Source of the DNA: Phoebastria nigripes
Lineage: Eukaryota; Chordata; Aves; Procellariiformes; Diomedeidae
Length of the DNA: 64,000 nt
NCBI GenBank assembly: GCA_035582835.1
Contig: JAYKAV010000023.1
Location: 872,858 to 936,857, forward strand
Direction: 5' to 3'
Shown: positions 34,825-45,740 of the stretch, piece by piece
Layout of the letters: each line of letters starts with the position of its first letter
Numbering within the stretch: the first letter of the stretch is position 1
Notes under the pieces: model-generated
Seen by the model: the letters and a program-made list of their open reading frames with translations, nothing else
What the model was told of the DNA's origin: nothing
The model's database searches: none
Position numbers and translations under genes: made by a program

Positions 34825-37497
34825 GCTTTGAAATATGTAGAATTAGATGATTATAAAAGGAAAGGTCATGTTTTATCTTGCTGCATGCTATCACGTATTG
34901 TCTGTACTTGCATATAACAATGTATTGCAGTGAAAATTAAGATAACACTACAATGTGTAAAAATATTAGTTGGTAGTAATATAACTGGCTACTGGTACAA
35001 TATGCTCTTTATGGAAACATAAAATAGACATAGGTTGATAGTANAAAGAAAGGGGCAGTTGCAGTAGTTCAGTATATTAAAAATGATAGCATATCAGATA
35101 TGGCAATTACACTAGCCATCAATCTTCAATAGTTTGTGAAGAATACTGCTAAAATGCAGTGAAGCTTTATAAGATTTGTGATCACGGAGTGTAAAATATA
35201 ACAGATGCTACAATATTTAGATGCCTGCTGGCATTTACTTTTACCCTACACAGCTCATTTCAGTTATATGAAAATTTTATGTGCTCTGTAACCTCACTGA
35301 AATAGAAACATATTTATAAAGAAACCACAATGGAACAGAGCATTTTCAATATATACACTACTTGATCTGTTTAATAAGATAAAAAAGAAAGAAAATGGCC
35401 AGTTAGATTAAATTACTATTAGTTTATTATTAGATTACTATTAATACAGAAGCTTTGATACATGTGATGCCTTCTAATCTGGACTCTCTGCCAGATACGT
35501 ATCACTCAGAACTGGTTGGAGAGTCCATGCAGCCATTGTTCAGTGCATGTTGAAGTCTTATGGGGGTGATCACTGGAAGTCAAAACTCATGAAATGAGAT
35601 AGGCGAAGAAAGTTCTTGTAGTTTGCTATTCCTTTCAGCTGGGAAGCACGACGGACAGCTTTCTTTGTGAAATGTGAATCTTATGTAATAGCTGCCAAGG
35701 TTGCTGCAATCTCTTGCGAGTCTGAAGATTACTGGAGGACTGTGAAATCAGGGCCTAGATATACTTGCTAATCAATACTGTCTTTTGGAAGGATGCCTAG
35801 AAGCACCTCTCAGTATCAAGCTGTGTAAGTCGCCATGCTTCTGCTCTTGTAGACGGCTGTGTTTCATTGCATCATTGCATCATTGCGTCTCTATATTATT
35901 TACCTTTTCCTAGCTTCCCCTGAGGCTACTGTATTACAAACATTTAATAGCTGAGTATGTCTGATCTAATTCTGGTAATCACTGAAGTTGTTGTACTAAA
36001 AATTAAATGAATTAAGGTCAAAGACATCCTCTCTAACTTGAGAAGTGCTCCCAAGGCTTGACCTTGTAGATGTCTGACACAGTATTTGATCAGGAGGAAG
36101 AATTCACTCAACCCAGACTTCCAAAGGGACACCAAGACTTGTAAAAGCATTTGAACTGGCAGTTTGTCCATATGGCATTTGGCTTGGTTCCTTTTCAGTT
36201 TTAGGTTTCATGAACTGGTTTCCCATGTGGTAACCTGGCAAGTCTACAAGTGTTGGGCCTGTAGGAAACCAAAAGGCTCTGGCTGTTTTTCAGGGAGGGA
36301 TTATAACACAGCCCTGTTCAAAAAGCCACAGTAACTCTTGTGTAAGTTACTCCTTTTTATCAATAATATTTTGATATTGTCAAGAGGAGTCTGGCTCTTA
36401 CTGAGGTTAGTGTCCGAAAATTTTCTTAATCCAAAACTTTGACCTTTCACCAGCACCGCTTACAGCATTTAGACCATTTGTATTTTATCTTTTGCAGCAG
36501 CTTACTGTTTATGGTGCCTGTTTACAAATCAGATGCCTTGACACATGTGGTACCAAAATATTTTTTCTTCCTCTACTAGCCCATAAGTTGTAATACAGCA
36601 GAAAGCATGTCACATCGAGTGAGTTGCCTGGAAACAAGATATACTTGGGCCTTGGAGGATATTTCTCCTGTGAGCTTGAGTTCCTTGAGCTTTAAAGAGC
36701 CACGTCAGAGACTTTTCCCTCCTGTACAAGTTTAAGGTACTTCACTTCACNGCAACTTGACAATACACATGGTAACCAAGCTACACTGTTGCTATTCACC
36801 CAAGCTGCATGTTCTGTAAATCAAAGCAGTATCTTGAAGGGATGTTGCCAAGGTGGTTAAAAGCAATTCTGTGGTCAAACTTACTATCTATCTCACCTGC
36901 TCTATACATACAAACAGCACAAGCATTTAGCCACAGCTAAATCTGCTAAATCTAAGGTCTGGCTTTTCTGCTGCAAAGCAAACAACCGCTTTCTAGCCTC
37001 AAAAACCATGTTAGGAATTTAGCAAGCAGTATAATTCCATTTTGTGCTTCTGCAAAATCAAACAAATTGTGTCCAGATCAAGGTCATAAGGCATATCAAC
37101 TTCCCTTTGAGATGACTTAAGTTGGTTCTATACATGTCAGAAAATATTGGACAGTGTATTCATTATAGTAATTTTGAAATGTAATCTAAGCTTATTTGAA
37201 AATACAGGTGTTCAACAGTTGTTTGTGGTTAAAATATATTTTTATCATAGAGTTAGCATTGAAATTGGTGAAGTCTTTGGTGTAAGNGAACAAGGAGTGT
37301 AGATAAGCAAACTGGTTCAGAGAACTTTCATCTGTAGTATTTCTTGTTGAATTAAAACTATTCTCAAAATGCAGACAGTTATATGAAATACGTGAAAATG
37401 TATTTTTTCTAATAGCCAGAGAATCAAAGTCAATATCTGAACTCATGCCATCTCACCTGGCATATGAAAAATACAATTATGCACAAAGATATAACAT

Positions 37498-37910
37498 ATG
37501 TCAGGGCTGTCAAATGTCACTCACTCATCTCTGGTGACTGCAGTGTGTTTGATGGCTGCGGTACACCTGGTTAGAGCGGGAACAGTTCTGCCTGCAGTTT
37601 CTAGAGGCCACTGTGGCTTCAGGCTGATGGGATGTCATCTCTGCCCTTCCTATGGTTGCTGTCCCTGGTGCTCCATCCAAGCGGTGATTTGCCCAGGTGG
37701 CACTGGCAACAGCAGCAGATGGCATGGCAGGTGGTGGTCAGAGAAGTTGGAGAAGCATTTTGATATTCTTCGCAGGTGCCCCAGTTCCTTCACCAGGGCC
37801 TTGTCCAGTAAAGGTGAAGGAGAGCTTGATCCCTGCCCTTCAAACAACCCCAGCTCCAGGGGGATGCTCCCTCCCAGGAAGCAAGTGATGTCCCTGTCAT
37901 CTTGACTCAC
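37498..37910. other. GC-rich anonymous patch with open frames on both strands
   Basis: GC content is well above the surroundings. A plus frame of 135 codons (37498-37905) overlaps minus frames of 86 and 66 codons. None matches a domain I know, and the overlap suggests that stops are merely rare here. No good splice sites frame it. It could be an unrecognised repeat or an old exon-like segment. Confidence 0.4.
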
Positions 37911-37972
37911 CTACCTCCTGCCTGCTCAAACTACAACCACATGCAACTCACTCCACCCATCAGCTTCCTTAC

Positions 37973-38016
37973 TACAACTAGCTATGACTAGTTGTATGTA
38001 CTAGTAGCTACTAGTA
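37973..38016. repeat. Adjacent inverted repeat and 18-bp palindrome
   Basis: TACAACTAG (37973-37981) and CTAGTTGTA (37988-37996) form a 9-bp stem with a 6-base loop. Two bases later TACTAGTAGCTACTAGTA (37999-38016) is perfectly self-complementary. The surrounding 80 bp are rich in CTA/TAG words, so slippage of a short unit may have produced both. Confidence 0.9.
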
Positions 38017-38300
38017 GTTGTTGTATGGATAACTGGCTATGACTATGAGCCTCGCTGCTGCCTATTTTTAGGATCCCTCAGGCTGATGAGTGAGCGATCC
38101 ATCTCTCTAGTCCTTGGGCTTCTTCCATTTCCCCAGTCCAGCCCCAAAGCTGGATGTCTCTCAACTTAGCCATTTGCCTAACCTCTGCAAACCTCTTGCT
38201 TGGTAGCTGTGCTCCAGGAAGGGTGCAGCTGTAGGGGAGCTAATGCAGTATGTAGCACTAATTCTGGATCTGCCAGTCTGGTCCCCTGAGCATCTTTCTA

Positions 38301-38340
38301 TTGACTTCAGTGGGTTTCATATGAGGCCTTTATTCAGATA
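38301..38340. repeat. Ancient interspersed repeat relic (putative)
   Basis: TTGACTTCAGTGGGTTTCAT followed by ATGAGGCCTTTATTCAG fits the arm of the old sauropsid palindromic repeat seen elsewhere in the window. Short and decayed. Confidence 0.35.
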
Positions 38341-39573
38341 ATATGCTGGAGTAAACCTGTTACTCAGAGATCACATCCCAAGAGGCAGAGTTTGCCCTGC
38401 TTCACATTCCATGACAAATCCATTCTGAATCCTTTTATTATTAATAATAGACAGCAAATTCTGATCTCAGAGGTAGAGTCAGTGGTATCTGTGTAATTTA
38501 AGTCAAACCTGCTCTCGCAGGTCTAAGTGAGTTCTAAAGATTTTATCAGTGCAATTTCCCTGTGCAGCTGGGCAAGCTAGCACATAATTAGAGATAAGAG
38601 CCAAGAACCTTAGAAGTGCAAGAGGTGTAACTAACCTTTGCTAATGAAGGATATCATGCAAATAGCATTTGATATTTGTGTGTATCTGATGCTACAATTG
38701 AACAAGGTATAGTTNCTCAGTGCTTAATGATGACTTCTGTGATGGTATAGGCCTTTCTTATTGAAAGTATGTTTGTGACAAGTATTGCATAGATTCAAGG
38801 GAAAAAAGATTCTGCCTGTTGAATAACAGCAAACCTGCCCTCTCTTTAAATTAGCTCAACCTTTGCCACTAAGAAAAGTGCTAAAATGATAACTACTTCC
38901 TCCGCAAACAGAGTAGCAGCACAGAGATTGTTGCTGTTTGTCTGTCTAAGTTTCCTATGAGGCTGTGCATGCCCCAGAAATGCTAGACAGTGGAACTGGT
39001 CAATGGAAATTAGCAATTGTTTCCTAAAGTCCATTTTATCCNGAAGTCCCTGAGAATAAGTATGACCCCCTGTGTTTGCCATTGCTCAAAACCAGCTCTC
39101 TGCTGCTACGATTCCAGTAATTTGAAAACTTCAAAATCTGCACAAATTTCTTGTAGTTCTTTTTAAAGCTTTTCAAAGAAGGCACAAGGACTAATGCAAG
39201 TCTGCCTTAGGAGCTTTTGCTACTAGGAGGCAAGGTAAGATGTCGGTAAGCTTGGGCTGTGTTAGTGCCAAGGATTTTGATAAGATTGTTAATAGTATCC
39301 CTGTGAGTCCAAAGGTCTTTGTAAAATCATCATTACTCTCATGATACTGTAGATGTGGATGTGATATGCATGAGTTAATGTGTACTTGAAGGTATAAGGT
39401 ACCCTAAGTACATTGCACATATAGTTAATGTGATGGTTTGAATTATCAGCAGGCTCTGTAGCATTCCCCAAGATACTATCTTCCAGCGTTTATTGGTAGA
39501 ATGGTATTGTGCCAGGCCAAAGAGACTGTATAAATAGATAACAACTTGCTGGCTAGATTTCCTTTGTTTGAGT

Positions 39574-39862
39574 GTTTCATAGAAGTAATTCAGAGCAATT
39601 CAGGTTGGAAGGGGCCTCAGAAGGTCTCTAGTCCAAACTCCTGCTCAAAGTGGGATCAGCTCTGGGGTTAGACCAGTCTGCTCAGGGCTTGATCCAACTG
39701 TTGACCAAGACCCCCATGTCCTTTTCTGCAGTGCTGGTCCCCAGCCTGTATTGTTTCTGGGGATTATTTGCATTTATCTTTGTTGAATTTCATAAGGTTC
39801 CTGTTGGCATATGCCTCCAGTTTGTCTAGGTCCTGAATGGTGGCTCTGCTGTGTATGCTCGG
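39574..39862 (-). mobile_element. Old CR1 LINE with an internal deletion
   Basis: The left edge is a decayed CR1 3' end (TCATAGAAGTAATTCAG, then CAGGTTGGAAGGGGCCTCAG). From about 39694 rightwards the minus strand encodes a different part of ORF2, in reading order: QDLDKLEAYANRNLMKFNK, one in-frame TAA, and a block ending GVLVNSW. In intact CR1 several hundred bases of ORF2 lie between that block and the 3' untranslated region. Here they are adjacent, with the junction near 39693/39694. The deletion may be local or may be shared by a non-autonomous subfamily. Confidence 0.75.
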
Positions 39863-40340
39863 AATTTTTCTTGTAGTTTTTATAAGCATCTTTTAATTTA
39901 TCTATTTTGTTTTTACTTTGCTGACTAATTCTCCAGATGAAATCAATTCCTTATTGTCAGAATTTTTCTTTTTATCCCATAGTTATTGGTTTCCTTTTAG
40001 AGCTTTTTAGAAAGTTAGTGCATATGAGCTGTAATTCTGGGTTACTGCTAAGCACTACCCATGCTTTCCTGCTTTCTGAAGAGAGGATTTAATTGCAGGA
40101 GTAGGGTGGTTACATTCGTGTTGTTTTCTACCCTTATGATTTCCCTCCTGCAATCTAATTAACATTTTGCAGACTCAGAGCGTTTCTTCCAGTTTGTAGT
40201 TTGTGCTCATGTAGGCATAAATATCCTGGGAGCAAAATACCTTATTCTTGGCCAAGATAATTGTGTGGCCTCCCCATTACGAGTAGTTGATTGTCTCCTA
40301 TCTTCAACATCTCAGTAGCATTTGAATAAAGCAGGAAAGT
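39863..40340. other. Gene-free stretch
   Basis: AT-rich unique sequence; nothing recognised. Confidence 0.6.
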
Positions 40341-40436
40341 GCTATTATTTCCATTTTACAGATGGTTAAACTAAAATCATATGAGGCTTGAGAGATCTGA
40401 TACCCCAGACTAATGCCTTAACCACTGGTATATCCC
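40341..40436 (+). repeat. MIR-like ancient SINE relic
   Basis: GCTATTATTTCCATTTTACA, GATGGTTAAACT and then GCCTTAACCACTGGTATATC follow the order of the 3' half of MIR-type CORE-SINEs. Those consensuses have a 'ccattttacagatgaggaaactgag' block and end in a 'cttaaccactatgc' block. The middle is shortened and diverged. The A and B boxes of the tRNA-derived head are not present. Confidence 0.6.
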
Positions 40437-40677
40437 CTTAGCCTGTTTGATACGGGAGTAAGTCTGGTACAAANCGTCAGCTGTATGAAGCCTGCTCTAG
40501 GGTGGGAGATACAATCAATTGATTCAGGAGCTACAGCCACTATTTAGCAGTGTGCATCAGGAAACTCTGCAGGAACTAAGTTAGAGTAATGCAGGTATAG
40601 CTGCCTCAATCTCCGCCACAGATCTTCAGAGAGCTGGGGTTATATACATAGAACTCAGTCTATAAATGGCAAATCTT

Positions 40678-40689
40678 AAAAAAAAAAAA
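40678..40689. repeat. Poly(A) run, 12 bases
   Basis: Twelve A followed by GAAGCAAGAG. A simple homopolymer. Confidence 0.9.
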
Positions 40690-40780
40690 GAAGCAAGAGA
40701 AAAACCCATCCAGTGAATATAACATCTTTTCTGAACAATGTTAGATTTATTTTCTGTTGAAAATAACTTCCTTCTTCTGA

Positions 40781-40894
40781 ACTATAAGCTCTTTTGGAGA
40801 ACAGCCATCTCTATATTGAAATTTGTTACACTGTCTAGCACAATATGTCCCAGTCTGTATGGGCTACTCCACCTATTAAGAATAAAGAATGGTA
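40781..40894 (+). repeat. Ancient L2/CR1-like LINE 3'-end relic, opposite orientation
   Basis: ATAAGCTCTTTTGGAGAACA, GTCTAGCACAATATGTCCCA and GTCTGTATGGGCTACTCC are the reverse-complement arrangement of the relics at 17068, 19216 and 32771. The motif 'acctagcacaatggggtcc' is the recognisable core. Plus orientation by comparison. Confidence 0.55.
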
Positions 40895-43800
40895 GTATAA
40901 GTTTAGGGCAAGAAAGTGAATAAATAGCCTGTAAAAGGTAAATTTCCTTTGCTCTGAAAGATCTGCCAGAGCTGAACAGCTATGGAGGACTGAGAGTAAT
41001 CTGCAAAAGATACTTTTTGTATTTGTCAGTGTAGGGATGACTGTGATACACAGAGGAACGCACTCCCCTTGCTGTCAATTGCAGCATATCATTGCCTGCT
41101 GTCCTGTGCAACTGCGTCAAGTATCGTGATATGCAGCACCGGTATGAGCAGTGAAGGCTGATTGATATTTTATTAGCTGTCTGTAGGAAATTGTTTCTTT
41201 TGTGCAATCAGAAGATAAAATACAATGAAGACTCTTAAGAAGTATTTGACAGTGATTTAAAACAGAATCCTAAAAAAGGAAAGGTATCAATACTGTATAC
41301 AACAAACAGAACTAATAAATGTGGGAAATAGATTTATTATCTGCACTTGGCAGCCTCCAAACTGAAGGTTCTTGTTCAAATGCTGAGTCAAAACCAGGAA
41401 GCATTATTTCTTTGTCTGAGACGTTTCTATTGTGGCCTGAAATGTGGGCAGTAGCCAGAGATGGTCTTCAGATGAGGTTCTGGAGAAGTGTTGGATCTGT
41501 ACGAGGAGCGGACCCAGGCAGGCCCTCAAAACTGACCTCGTGTGGCTGGATAGCTTGGTCTACAGATGTGTTCCTTGCACATTTCTTAGCTTTCCTGACT
41601 ACTGTCAAAAAGTAAGCTTCAGTTTAGGCCCACTGAAATAGAGAAGTGTATTAATGACAAAGTAGCTAGTGAGAAATGCCAGAGTTTCTAATAAATGTTA
41701 TTCAGAGAGGTTTAGTTTGATTCCTTTTCTGATTTTTATTGGAAAATTCATATAATTAAAGAAGGCTGGTTAAATTCGCTCAGCTTTTTGTGTATCATCA
41801 GTGCAACTGTTAAACACTTACTGAATCATTAATTATGTGTGTGGAGATATATAACCCTCAATCACCCCATACAACTGCCACCACAGCAGTGCTACAGGCA
41901 GGGCAGTTGGTCACCACTAAGTGATGAAGAACCAGAAGATCCCACTCTGACTTTCTGACTTTCTGGTCGATGGGTATACATGTACTATCAGCAGGCTGAA
42001 GAATCCAATCAGATTTAATTGCATTGATTGATTTTATTAACCCTTTCCAGCGGCCCTAAAATGTTTGAACTTTTTTCCTNACTATTTGAATTGCAAAACA
42101 TATTTGCTTGAAATTTGAGGATGTTTATGTACATATTCAGATGTCAAAGAAGGACCTAGATATGCCCTCTACATTTGAATTTAAGTCTTGAAAAATAACA
42201 TAAAAATATTTCTTTTGGTTTTAATTTGAAAATCTATGTTCCTTTTCTAGCTGTTTTTGAGGAATGTAGTGATGTTATGTTAATTGAGGTTTTTCATGAA
42301 AATAGTACAGTCTAAACATATCTCAGAGAAAGAAGAAATTGTAAAATTGTTCTAACTGTAAAAATGTATGTTGGCATCCAGACACTGAGTTGTGTCATGC
42401 AAGGCAGTGCCATCGGTAGGCAGAAGTGTAGGACTGCTAGGACCTGTGTGCCAGCAGCCATGTTACCTACAAACAGTGCTACAGCCTCATCATGCCAAGC
42501 AGTCCAGCATAACCAGCAGTAAATTATTACATGAAAAGCTTTTCTCAGCCCCTCTTTTGGATTTGGGGTAGNTCAGTGCATTATGTCTCCCGGCCTTTTT
42601 GTGGTCAAAAAGCACTATCTAACCAAGAGAAAAAGAGGCCAAATGAACTATGCATTTGTTACGAATGATTTAATCTTGCTTTATGAATCTTTTGGTTTTT
42701 TTCTCAGCTCTAATAGACCTAAGTAGTTCTGGAAGCTGTACTCTCACATGCTACAAAAGTACTATTTCAGTAGCAGACTTGTTTGCTGCTGAGAAAATAG
42801 TTGTTAAGAAATCATATAACAACCACTGCTGATCCCTAAAGGGGATTGCTTCTCCCACTAGCTATTATCTAAATTGGATGTTTTCTGGAAAGACGAGCTG
42901 AATAAATAAAATAATGCTAGCAAGGCTGGAGTGCTAAGGATTCAAAGATTCTGACTCCTCCATTTTAATGTTAGTGTAACTCCACTGAACTCAGTAGAGT
43001 TATTCTGGCTTTAAACGTAAGCCCTGGGGCCCAAAACACTGCAGGGAAAGAAGCTGTCTGCTCCCATTTGAACAAGGGGAAGGCCGCAGCATGACTTTAT
43101 TTACATAAACTGTCTACCAGATGGAGAGAAACCCTGGGGAAAGGCAGGCACTCCCTGCCCCCATCCCTGCTGAACCGTAGGACGTGGGAGAAGGCTCCAT
43201 TCGATAAAAGTGTCTACCTAATTTCTTCCTGTGGCACCCTAGGAGTCACTATATGCATTTCAGAATTGTTTGCTTAGTGGGAATAAACTGNCTAAGAGGG
43301 GAACGACATTTCAGTCCAGACGGACTGAATCCCCTTGACATGGATTTTACTCATTGAGTCCATGCACTGCTGGGCCTGTGCTGAGGACCCTTTTTCCTTA
43401 GAAGGACTTCTTGATTGGAAAGAGCAGCAGCAGAGTTAGGTCCTGCCCTTTAGCTACTCCATACGTTGAAGACATTTGAGATTTCAGCTTCGTTAGGGCG
43501 CGGGGTATGAGAGCTGGCCTGGAACGGGAGAGGCTCGCTGGGGGTGCACCAGCCCCTGCACTGGGAGTCAGCAGACAAGGGAGAGAGGAGGAAGGGATGC
43601 TCGCCTATTGGATATTGTCAGTTTTAGAGGTTGGTATGGGGTTAACATGCTCCTTACAGTGCTGATTTTTATTCATACAGATGTGGTCTTACTGTGTGTG
43701 CCAGAGCTGGTTTTTCCTCATCTTCTAAATATTATTCCCCCTGTTTCATATATGGCGTTGGAGTTTGTGTGAGGTTACACTGCCTTTGGAGGACACTAAG

Positions 43801-44343
43801 GATAGGTAGTCAGTGATCCTACTATTCGAAGGGGGTTTGAACCTGTTGCGTTTGTTAGCTTTAAGACCTGATATATTTGTGCTGTCTCTTGTTGCTGTAA
43901 CACACCCGTTAAAGGAGTCCTAAAACTATGAAGAGGGTGGAAGGTGAGTGTGCTCTGCTGCCTGGCACAAGGCTGCTGAAAGGGCTCGGTTGCTGCTGCT
44001 GAAACCAGGGAGATATGCTGGGAGGAAAAGGCAGAGTTTGCACCAGTGAGTTTAAAAGGCTGTGTGGACTCAAGCCTACACAGCCACGGAAGCAAAACTG
44101 GATTTTGACTTCCTGAGAATGAGGCCAATATCATGGCATCAGCTCTTCAGAGTCCTTATTGCCTCCCCAGGACAAAGTGATTTAAAGCGCAGGGATTTCC
44201 TACCCTCCAGATGATGAGCACTGCAGGAACCCTGCTCATTACTGCAGATAACAAGCAGGTGCTGGAAAAGCCATCACCCTCCCCCTGCCTTCAGCTCCCA
44301 AGGCAGCAAGTTCAGCCAACTTGCTTCTTCCTCCTCCTTGCAG
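40895..44343. other. Gene-free stretch
   Basis: AT-rich to about 43 kb, then GC-richer from 43.5 to 44.6 kb. It contains an ancient repeat relic (42971-43032). Frames in the GC-richer part overlap on both strands and are not recognised. Confidence 0.55.
42971..43032. repeat. Ancient interspersed repeat relic (putative)
   Basis: AGTGTAACTCCACTGAACTC, AGTAGAGTTATTCTGGCTTT and CCCTGGGGCCC fit an old 'gtgtaactccattgacttcaatgg' element. The same start recurs at 63047 in this window. Confidence 0.45.
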
Positions 44344-44448
44344 CAGACAGTAGTTGCCACTGTGTGCCTTTCCCTCAGTGCCGGGGACCAGCCGTTGGGG
44401 GTGGTGGCTGGGGGGAATGCAGACCGCAGCCTCCAGCCCTGGGTGTAA
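44344..44448 (+). other. Exon candidate: strong splice acceptor followed by an open segment
   Basis: TTCTTCCTCCTCCTTGCAG ends at 44343 and is an excellent polypyrimidine tract plus acceptor. From 44344 the frame is open for 34 codons to a TAA at 44446-44448. The peptide is rich in V, G, A and L and matches nothing I recognise. A possible donor (GAGGAGGG then GTGAAGG) lies near 44489, past the stop. It might be an exon of a non-coding transcript. Strong acceptor-like tracts arise by chance in 64 kb. Confidence 0.15.
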
Positions 44449-45587
44449 CTAAGACTCAGGGATTGTCCTTCAGGAGAGCTGAGGAGGGGTGAAGGTACTC
44501 TGAAATTTGCAGAGCTCCAGTTCTGGTGCTTCATCCTCACAGCATAAAGGCTCTGAGTTCAGGACTCAGGGTAACACGTGGCTCTTGCAGCCTGACCACA
44601 TTTTCCTTGCTCTTGCTCCCACAACAGCTGCAGTAGAGGTCAGCAGAGAATTTGATAACTGATATGAACGTGGCTGTTCACCGAATCCTAATTCAAAAGT
44701 GGTAGGGTTTTTATTTCTATTTGGTTTTCTTTTCATCAACTCATCTGTCTAGGATCTCTGTTTCTGGAAAGAGGCAGAGTGAAGAATTTAGTCTAATACA
44801 CCATTTAAATTCCATAAACAAGACAGAAATCTAGTAGCAGGCAGAGAATATATATTGCAGCAATAAAACTTCTCTGAAAGAATTGCAGCAGCAGCTAGGG
44901 AATGCTAATAAGGGTTTCTTTGCCTCTGAAGTAACGTTTACAGGCCTAGGCTGGCTTGATTTTCCTTTAATAAAACCACTATATTAATATTTTCATGACT
45001 ATATATTGTGAAGAGGAAACACTTTGGAAACTTTTTGATTCTCTTCATTAATTACTTCTCTCTCTAGCAGTACCACTGCACTGAATAGATAAAAGGAGGA
45101 GAGTGACTGATATTGAGCTTCATTTTTAAAGGACAATGTGCATCTTTAATTGCATTTAATATGTAAACTTTCAGGTAAAAGATGGGCTAAAAATAATTCT
45201 GAATAAAAAAAATTAATTGCAAACCACTGCCTTCCAGTCAGGCCTATCCCAAGCCATACACNGACCACCTACAAGGTGCAAATTAACAGACTTGCTAATT
45301 GTACAGAGCAGTCTGAGATGCTGAGAGAAGAAGTGACTTGAGATGGTCAGTGCGATCTAGTCTTCATATGCTGGGTAGGTTTTCGCCAGCATTTAGTTTT
45401 CAGAGATGGGATCTAAAAATTACATTCAAGAACAGGATTTTTAATGTCTATGAGTTCAGAATCTATAGGTTTGGTCTGAGCAACGTCAGCTCCTGCCTGG
45501 GACTCCAGAGACTTGCACAGGCTAGGATCTAGGGCCAAACTCAGTTACAAATGTAGGGATAGCCAGAATTTCAGTCTTATTTTTCAG
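44449..45587. other. Gene-free stretch
   Basis: Nothing recognised apart from general AT-richness beyond 44.7 kb. Confidence 0.6.
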
Positions 45588-45740
45588 CTACATGGTGAAT
45601 CAAGTCATAGCAAAGATCAAGTAGAAGCTGGAGAGCTAACTCTGAAAGCAAAACCTGTAGAAATAATGAAAGGAAAAAAGAAAGTGCTTCTGTACNTGAA
45701 AAGTACTTTTCCATATACTCTTAGAGCATTTTGTAGCTGA
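45588..45740 (+). other. Exon candidate: acceptor plus hydrophilic open segment
   Basis: CAGTCTTATTTTTCAG ends at 45587. The frame beginning CTA at 45588 stays open for 50 codons to a TGA at 45738-45740. The peptide is hydrophilic, rich in K, E and S, with a basic stretch EIMKGKKKVLLY. Composition is more protein-like than most frames here. No family was recognised, no donor is obvious, and one codon contains an ambiguous base (45696). Confidence 0.15.

Larger units (their letters stand above)
32851..37497. other. Gene-free stretch
   Basis: AT-rich unique sequence holding a 37-bp tandem duplication (33774-33847) and a 19-base A run (34806-34824). A TTACTATTA-rich patch lies near 35410-35450, and short CATTGCAT tandem units near 35866-35886. 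No gene was recognised. Confidence 0.6.
37911..39573. other. Gene-free stretch
   Basis: It holds two neighbouring palindromes (37973-38016) and a probable ancient repeat relic (38301-38340). Otherwise nothing recognised. Confidence 0.6.
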
